64,000 bases of DNA, from assembly GCA_000442015.1 (NCBI GenBank), contig KE561145.1, positions 1 to 64,000 of the forward strand, written 5' to 3'. The position numbers and the translations under genes are program-made. This document shows, in pieces, positions 58,390-64,000 of the stretch; position 1 is the stretch's first letter; each line of letters starts with the position of its first letter. This stretch comes from Rozella allomycis CSF55. Taxonomy: Eukaryota > Rozellomycota. A model generated the notes under the pieces. It ran no database searches. It was not told where the DNA came from and saw only the letters and a program-made list of their open reading frames with translations.

Positions 58390-59228
58390 ATGTTAAAAAG
58401 ATTTCATTTTATTCAAAAACGTTATTTGCATAAAAGGTTTTGGAAAACATCAGTTGTTCGCCCAAATGATAAAGGTAGTTTTTGTTAAATGCTATTATAG
58501 GGCTGTACGAAATTCTTCTTGATAGCAAACCCATTAAGGATCAAAAGGGAAGACCATTTACCTTAAAGTCGGAGATAATGGCAAATTTAGTATCTCTGGA
58601 ATGGAATATGCAGCCGCAAATGTTTAATCCAAACGACATTATTTTGGTAATCACCAATGGCCTCTGAAATTTAGTTTGATATTCTAAATAGAGCAAGAGT
58701 AATAGAGGAAAATACTAGTCTACGAAAAGAAATCATGGTTAACGATCTGTTCAGATATCTTGATACAGATACTCTGCGATACTTTGAACAAACCGACAAG
58801 AATTTGGTAAAGTTGCAGGAGTCTAATTGGCTCCCGTTGGTAGAATGGGCTAGTCATTTGTTGAATACTGAATTAGAAGTAGTCAATGGTATTATTGGCT
58901 TGACAAGTTCATTGGACAAGGAAATAGTTTCACAACGTATTTTAAACTTGACAAAAGATGTGAATCATAACACATTTGCTGGTATAATTTTAACCCGATA
59001 TTTTATGTAGCTTTTGAAAGAGCCGTAATATCTTCAAAGTCCATGATTGTCGGGCTAGCCTTAGTACTTGGCAAGATTTCTTCAAAGGAGGCAATCGAAA
59101 TTTCCCTTTTAGAAATTAATTATCAAAAGAGTAGGTGGGGTTCCATTGATGAATTTCATCTGCTTGAACCTGCCACCTTACAAAGAGTGTTTTCATTGGT
59201 AAATTTGCTGAAATCGTATAATATTTAA
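58390..59228 (+). CDS. ATP12: ATP12 (F1-ATPase assembly chaperone)
   Basis: The start MLKRFHFIQKRYLHKRFWKT looks like a mitochondrial presequence. GLYEILLDSKPIKDQKGRPF, ANLVSLEWNMQ, FRYLDTDTLRYFEQTDKNLV, QESNWLPLVEWASHLLN and INYQKSRWGSIDEFHLLE follow the ATP12/ATPAF2 pattern (TDT..Y, W.P...W, WG..D). Introns of 26, 28 and 27 nt. ATP12 binds free F1-alpha during ATP synthase assembly, which implies an oxidative mitochondrion. Confidence 0.9.
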
Positions 59229-59251
59229 ATAAAATACAATTTATTCAACTT

Positions 59252-59833
59252 TTAAAATTTGGATGATATCGATTTCTTCTGCATTCCCCTTCGTTTCCTT
59301 GCATTAATGAGCCATGTCGAGACTTGCTTTATGCTGAGGTTAGCTCGTTTCGCCAATTCTTCTCTTTCTTTTCCTGTACAATATGGATAATCGCGGTGAT
59401 CTTTGAGCCAATTTTCCAAAACTATTAGTGATTCGACAGGATGTTTATTTTTGATTGTTTCAAAGTTGGATCTTTCACTAGACTGCGAAGATATTGAAGG
59501 GGAATTCGGACAGGATGATGGAGTTGGTGGACATGCAATAGAATTATTTGAATACTCAAAATTATCTGTTTTAATTGCTTCAGAAGGCCAAATGTATTGT
59601 TGTAGAGCAAATTCCCTAATCTTTTCCCTAGTTTCTTCCAAGTAAGACATGTAATCAGTTGGCAGGTAATCAACCAACAAGCGCATGTAATGATCCATAG
59701 ATAGTAAAAACAAGTTGAGATCCTTATTGTCGGTGTCACTATAATTTAGTGATTGATGGATAGTTTGAAGTGTCTCAATATGTCTCATGACAGTTTCTGA
59801 TGGGATTGAAGTCAAAGAGTTTGTCGTCATCAT
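59252..59833 (-). CDS. TALE-class homeodomain transcription factor
   Basis: Single exon, 193 residues, MMTTNSLTSIPSETVMRHIE. The N-terminal half is helical. The homeodomain lies at the C-terminus: HPVESLIVLENWLKDHRDYP, YCTGKEREELAKRANLSIKQ, VSTWLINARKRRG. The three extra residues between helices 1 and 2 (DYPYCTGKE) and WLINARKR define the TALE class, with isoleucine at the N-I-x-N recognition-helix position. In fungi and algae TALE proteins often control mating or diploid programmes. Its own upstream region carries clustered TGTCA sites. Confidence 0.92.
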   Translation of the reverse strand: MMTTNSLTSIPSETVMRHIETLQTIHQSLNYSDTDNKDLNLFLLSMDHYMRLLVDYLPTDYMSYLEETREKIREFALQQYIWPSEAIKTDNFEYSNNSIACPPTPSSCPNSPSISSQSSERSNFETIKNKHPVESLIVLENWLKDHRDYPYCTGKEREELAKRANLSIKQVSTWLINARKRRGMQKKSISSKF

Positions 59834-60156
59834 TTTTCTCCAGGGGTTTACTCTTCATCTTGGCAAAATCTGGTAGGTGTCAAAGTCGTGTCAAAGGAAA
59901 TGACAGGGGTGTTAATTGGCATGATTAGCAAACGTGGCGCTGTCAACTCATTTTGACTTTTCTCGAAAAAAGGAATTAAAAAAAGATAAGCGTTTATTCA
60001 AAATCGTCAATGTTAAGATTTTTGGTGTCGGCCGCAGACGCCAAAAATTCTAGTGAATTTTGATGACCCCTAATTGGAAAAAATAGAAGAATAGTACTCT
60101 CTAACGTCCAAATTTTCTGATTGGGACCACTCTAAACCCTAATAAACTGATAAAAA
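59834..60156. promoter_or_regulatory. TALE gene upstream region: four TGTCA/TGACA sites and a hairpin
   Basis: 323 bp between the BET stop and the TALE start codon (both minus strand). TGTCA or TGACA cores occur at 59878-59882, 59889-59893, 59901-59905 and 59941-59945, within 70 bp. TGACA is the core bound by TALE homeodomains, so autoregulation is plausible. A near-perfect 11-bp stem (60019-60029 with 60037-60047, 7-nt loop) lies nearer the BET gene. Confidence 0.45.
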
Positions 60157-61784
60157 TTAAATTACAGAGCTCAATGGTTCTTTAATCGGAGATGGTGCTC
60201 TTGACGACGTGTGCGCGCTTTGAGTTGCTGATTCTGATAGGACAATTTTATTGGGATCATCATCATGATGAGTGGGATTGTTGCATTTATTAACAAAATT
60301 TTTAATTTCGTTTAAAGTTTTCACATCCAAAGCGTCAATTTCTAACTCTATTTCGTCCGTTTCACTTGTTTTAAGAGTTGGCATGGACTTTTGAATAATG
60401 TCTACAACCATTAAAATCTGATTTTGGTTTAGATTATTAATGTCTTCACTTAATTTCTTTTTTTCTTCAAAAGTCAAAGGCCTATAGAGTGGCTTTTGCA
60501 CCGATGGTTTTGCCGGGGTAGACACGGATGTAGCTGATTCAGGTTTCCTTTGTGGTTTTCGCTTTTTGGCACGTAATTGGTTTAATTGACTTTTTAAGTT
60601 TTGTATTTGAGCCTTTATGGATTTTATAGCCCTAGAGTCTAAAGTCTGTAAGGGATAAATGACTTACCTTCGTCGGACGAATACTCTCCATCTGTTTCAT
60701 CTGAAGACTCATCGAAATCGTCTGTGAAAATAGGTTTATCTTTCCATTTATTTAAAAACACATTCTCGAATTTGTTGCACATTTGAACAATTTCAGAGTC
60801 TGGAGGATTGAAAGTTCTACAATTGTTAAACATTAACAAGACGTCGTCGTGGAATTCATCAGAGGTGCGATATTCACGGGAATCAATTTTCTTTTTGATA
60901 GTAGAAAGGTCCATTGGGTGCTTAATAATGTCAAAGTAGGTAGGAACTCCAAGGGCAATAGGGTCTACAGGTTCCAAGAATGGCCATGCGATATCTTGGT
61001 AAGACTTTTTCGTCAAGTCTTTCCAAATTTGCAAACAATATTTTAAATGTTCATTTTGAGTATTTTTTCTTACAACTTGATTAGCAATGCTGCCTCTGGC
61101 TCTAGAGGCACGTTTAACATCTGGTGAATGCATAGAGTTACTATTCCTTCGCTTCTTTATCTATAAGTTTTAATATGCGTTTTTACTCGCCGTTCATCGT
61201 CATAAAGAGATCCTACTGGTGATTGTTCAGTAGGCATTTTGGTCAAGTATGAATTAAAAGACTTTTCAAGATTTTTGGCCATCTTTGAGATAGGAGATTC
61301 TGATCCATTGTATACGAAGCAATTATTTATCATCAATTTAAAATCGTTTATAAACTCATCAGCACTTTCATATGCCGCAGAGTCTAATTTTTTGCCCATA
61401 GTGCTAAGATCCATAGGCACTTTAATTATCGTTGGATAATCAGGAATGTTCAAGGCAATGGGGTCAACCGGCAACAGGAATGGTGAGGCATCTTTATGGC
61501 GCCTTAAGGCCTTTAAAATAGTTGTGCAATACTTCAATTGTTCTCGAACTATTGTCCCTTTTGGCCTAGTCGATCCATCGTCTTTGGACACCTGTCTTAA
61601 CTCACATATTCTTATACTTGGTCATCTTGCCCCGGAAAATTACTGCCGGTGTCAGATCTCAGTCCAGAACTATTCATTGACGAATCATAAACACTTTGGA
61701 AAACACTATTGTTAGATCTGCATAAATTAATTAGATAAATGTTAAAATAATAAAATAAATCACATCATTTCGTAATTACCTCAT
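60157..61784 (-). CDS. BDF1: BET family double-bromodomain protein (Bdf1/BRD4-like)
   Basis: The ATG at 61784 is followed two bases later by a 62 nt intron; exon 2 gives RSNNSVFQSVYDSS. BD1: PFLLPVDPIALNIPDYPTII, KVPMDLSTMGKKLDS, NNCFVYN. BD2: WPFLEPVDPIALGVPTYFDI, IKHPMDLSTIKKKIDSREYR, NNCRTFNPP. Both keep the acetyl-lysine asparagine (YN and FN). A basic coiled region and the ET domain follow (PLTFEEKKKLSEDINNLNQN, LEIDALDVKTLNEIKNFVNK). Introns otherwise 26-29 nt. Binds acetylated histones and couples to transcription by TFIID or P-TEFb. Confidence 0.93.
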
Positions 61785-61959
61785 CTTTGAAATTTCGGAA
61801 ATTCCGCAGGGGGATTTTCTTCGCTCATCCTTTTATACTGCCAAACCCTGGTCTAGTGGCTTAGGAACAGTGTGCATTCAAACTTTCATAAAGAGATTGT
61901 GTTTTTTACATATGTTGCTATTTTTATCATATTTTCCCGCGCATTTGTAAACAAACTTA

Positions 61960-62697
61960 ATGCCAAAAGAAAGCGTTCTCGTTTCTAATCATTTGACAAA
62001 TACTTTAACTGTTTCTCAAAGAAATGTCTCTAGTGCTTTGTACGAAAGAATACAAAAACTTTTTCCAGGAGAAGGAATTAAATCCAATCACGCCCCAACC
62101 CCAATAATTTCTAAATCAAGTCCTGTTAAAGAGTTAATAATGAAGTTTGATACAAAATTTAATGGGCTGGAAAAGGAGTATTTGCTACTAACAAAGAGGA
62201 CCTCAATGCATCCACCAAATGGTGGGCAATCAAAAGATTCCTTTCAAAATAGTATAAACTACAAAAAGGCATATGTTGACTATAAAAACTGGATTGAAAA
62301 GAATGGTGGATTCCTTACTTTTTCTTCAGTCGAAGCATTATATGGAATATCCCAAGACGTCCAAAAGGAGGGCACAGTCCTAATAATAGACCATACTATT
62401 AAAGAGGGCACCATAATTGTATGCAATGATAAAGGGCGCAATAGTATCAATGAAATGATTATTGGCAATGTCGTGAATTTCAACAAAATGGAAAAGCTAC
62501 CGTTAGTCATAAATGACTTTTCTAATATTGCTAGCCATAATTGCCATTGGAATAGTTTTATGGACGATTCATCAAAAGCTATGAAGGATTTTGATAAAAT
62601 GATGAGAAAAGTTGCCAAAGAAGAGTCACTGCGGCGAACGTTTTCAGAACTAAAAAGCAGAGCTCAAAATTTGTCCAAAATTATAAGAGTGGATTAA
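61960..62697 (+). CDS. Unknown protein
   Basis: Single exon, 245 residues from MPKESVLVSNHLTNTLTVSQ. The N-terminal ~90 residues are polar. A compact-looking region follows (GFLTFSSVEALYGISQDVQK, EGTVLIIDHTIKEGTIIVCN, MIIGNVVNF), then a charged helical C-terminus (SLRRTFSELKSRAQNLSKII). No signal peptide, membrane segment or known motif was recognised. It lies between the BET gene (divergent, 175 bp between starts) and the BUR1-like kinase. Confidence 0.65.
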   Translation: MPKESVLVSNHLTNTLTVSQRNVSSALYERIQKLFPGEGIKSNHAPTPIISKSSPVKELIMKFDTKFNGLEKEYLLLTKRTSMHPPNGGQSKDSFQNSINYKKAYVDYKNWIEKNGGFLTFSSVEALYGISQDVQKEGTVLIIDHTIKEGTIIVCNDKGRNSINEMIIGNVVNFNKMEKLPLVINDFSNIASHNCHWNSFMDDSSKAMKDFDKMMRKVAKEESLRRTFSELKSRAQNLSKIIRVD

Positions 62698-62777
62698 TGT
62701 AATAAAATTAATAAACAATATGGCATATGCTGTTTCAATTTTTGAGTCACCTACCCCAGTTATAGTTTCAGAATTTC

Positions 62778-63964
62778 ATGTTCATATCTCTAGATGATTT
62801 TACACTAGAAGAAAAGGTGGGGGAAGGCACATTTGGGTATGAAGAGTATTAATTTTATTAACTTGAGAGAAGTTTATAAAGGACTGCACAAATCTAGCGG
62901 AGAAAAAGTAGCCTTAAAGCGTTTGTTGGTACATAAGAGAGAAACTGGGGTAATTAAAATCAAATATTTTTTAAAGTTTCCTCTCACCTCGATAAGAGAA
63001 ATTAGCGTGTTACAAAGCCTGATGCATTTAAATATAATCAATATTCACTCATTTTGTACTGGCCCCGGTGAATCTGGCGACGATATTTACATGGTATTTC
63101 CATACATGGAACATGATCTTACTGGTATTTTAGAGAATCAAACAATCAAATTGTCTAATTCCATTATTAAATGCTATATGAAGCAACTTTTTGAAGGTTT
63201 ATATTATATTCACAAAGTAAGACATATTTTTCATCTTGATGCTGGCTGGTTTTATCCACAGAGATATTAAGGCTTCAAATTTATTGATTGACAATAACGG
63301 AAATTTAAAAATAGCTGATTTTGGCCTTGCCAGAAAATATAATTCAATCACTTTGACTCCAGGTGTGGTGACAAGATGGTACAGGGCTCCTGAAGTATTG
63401 CTAGGATTAAAAGAGTATACCCCTGCTATTGATATTTGGAGTGGCGGGTATTTGGACTGATTTTTCATAAACAGATGCGTTTTTGCCGAAATGTTTAAAA
63501 GAGAGCCAATTTTTCAAGGTTCTTCTGACATTGATCAGCTCGAGTTAATAATAAAATATCTCGGAAATATTGATGAGCGGAATATGCCGGGTTATAAAAA
63601 TTGTATTGTTTCACCAAGAAGGCTAAACAATCAAGGAGGAAGCGAACAGTTAAGATTGTATCTAAATACGTACTATTTATCAAATTCTGGAACATTAGTT
63701 TTATCCAAGATAACACTGCTATCGAGCTAATAGAAAAAATCCTATGCTTAAACCCGCACACTCGCTTAAAAGCGTCCAGTGTCCTTACCGACAACTATTT
63801 CTGGTCTTTTCCACTCCCAATAAAAAAGGAAGAGTATTCGCAACAAAGCTATGTTATTTAGGATACCTTCATTCCCTAGTAGTCACGAAATCGATAAAAG
63901 AAAGCCTAGAAAACGAGAACTTGAAACGAAATATAACCGTATCACTTTACCATATATAAAATAG
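62778..63964 (+). CDS. BUR1: Cyclin-dependent kinase, BUR1/CDK9 type
   Basis: The chosen start is ATG 62778 ([20 protein letters not shown]); a longer form from 62720 via a 34 nt intron is possible. [103 protein letters not shown], and the C-terminal [19 protein letters not shown] motif (PSSHE...RKR) point to CDK9/Bur1. Introns of 27-31 nt, including one at 63217-63244 that ends TG. Phosphorylates RNA polymerase II and Spt5 during elongation. Confidence 0.87.
63217..63244 (+). other. Non-canonical 28 nt intron (GT...TG)
   Basis: Starts gtaagac and ends gatgctg. Its removal gives [14 protein letters not shown], the exact spacing of the kinase catalytic loop (HxxxxIHRDIK). There is no AG between the donor and the codons for HRD that could serve instead. 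Confidence 0.55.
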
Positions 63965-64000
63965 ACATTAATTTAGGCAAGAATAATTCCATTCTCTCAA

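Overview
The window is nuclear DNA from an AT-rich, very gene-dense eukaryote. Gene content points to an early-diverging, zoosporic (flagellated) fungus; a Rozella-like Cryptomycota genome fits best, but this is inferred from gene content and intron style, not from a database match. Supporting signs are fungal-type GID5/ARMC8, KTI12, PUS4, BUR1, UTP16 and BET proteins together with cilium- or animal-like families (centriolin-like LRR protein, CCDC87-like, NOXRED1-like, PHACTR/RPEL, TALE homeobox). ATP12, cardiolipin synthase and a PARL-like rhomboid imply a respiring mitochondrion, so it is not a reduced microsporidian. Almost every gene is cut by spliceosomal introns of only 24-31 nt. I placed about 150 of them by hand, which joins most apparent short reading frames into complete genes.

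Layout. 0-9.2 kb: IKS kinase, a coiled-coil protein, an NDP-sugar dehydratase, ARMC8/GID5 and a centriolin-like LRR coiled-coil gene. 9.3-11.4 kb: a block of degenerate telomere-like CCCTAA repeats and scaffold gaps, then a segment of different composition with no gene I can name. 11.4-29 kb: J-domain membrane protein, a small secreted/anchored protein, cardiolipin synthase, CCDC87-like, GTPBP1, PEX11-like, GT14 glycosyltransferase, pinin, KTI12, ARL1, PHACTR-like, two unknowns and a Wee1 kinase. 29.5-42 kb: degenerate rhomboid, EB1, an NYN-like RNase candidate, UTP16, a six-TM phosphodiesterase, RPL10, an unknown, a Rad51-paralog-like gene next to SPO11, and a NAA50-like acetyltransferase. 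42-64 kb: RPS10, CPSF100, PUS4, ARP10, tRNA-Pro(AGG), NOXRED1-like, TAD2, Yta7/ATAD2-like AAA ATPase, prolyl oligopeptidase, a secreted CAP protein, glutathione reductase, OTU1, ATP12, a TALE homeobox gene, a BET double-bromodomain protein, an unknown and a BUR1/CDK9 kinase.

The genes are mostly unrelated housekeeping genes, often in divergent pairs only 23-85 bp apart. Functional neighbours include SPO11 with a Rad51-paralog-like gene, and a cluster of chromatin/transcription genes at 50-64 kb (Yta7-like, TALE, BET, BUR1).

Most interesting signals: three introns that restore conserved motifs only if they end in YTG instead of YAG, one of which also shows an excellent U12-type 5' splice site; two places where introns lie back to back with a zero-length exon; a divergent NYN protein with winged-helix-like repeats; a rhomboid lacking the catalytic histidine; and single-N gaps flanked by duplicated sequence, which look like unmerged contig overlaps.
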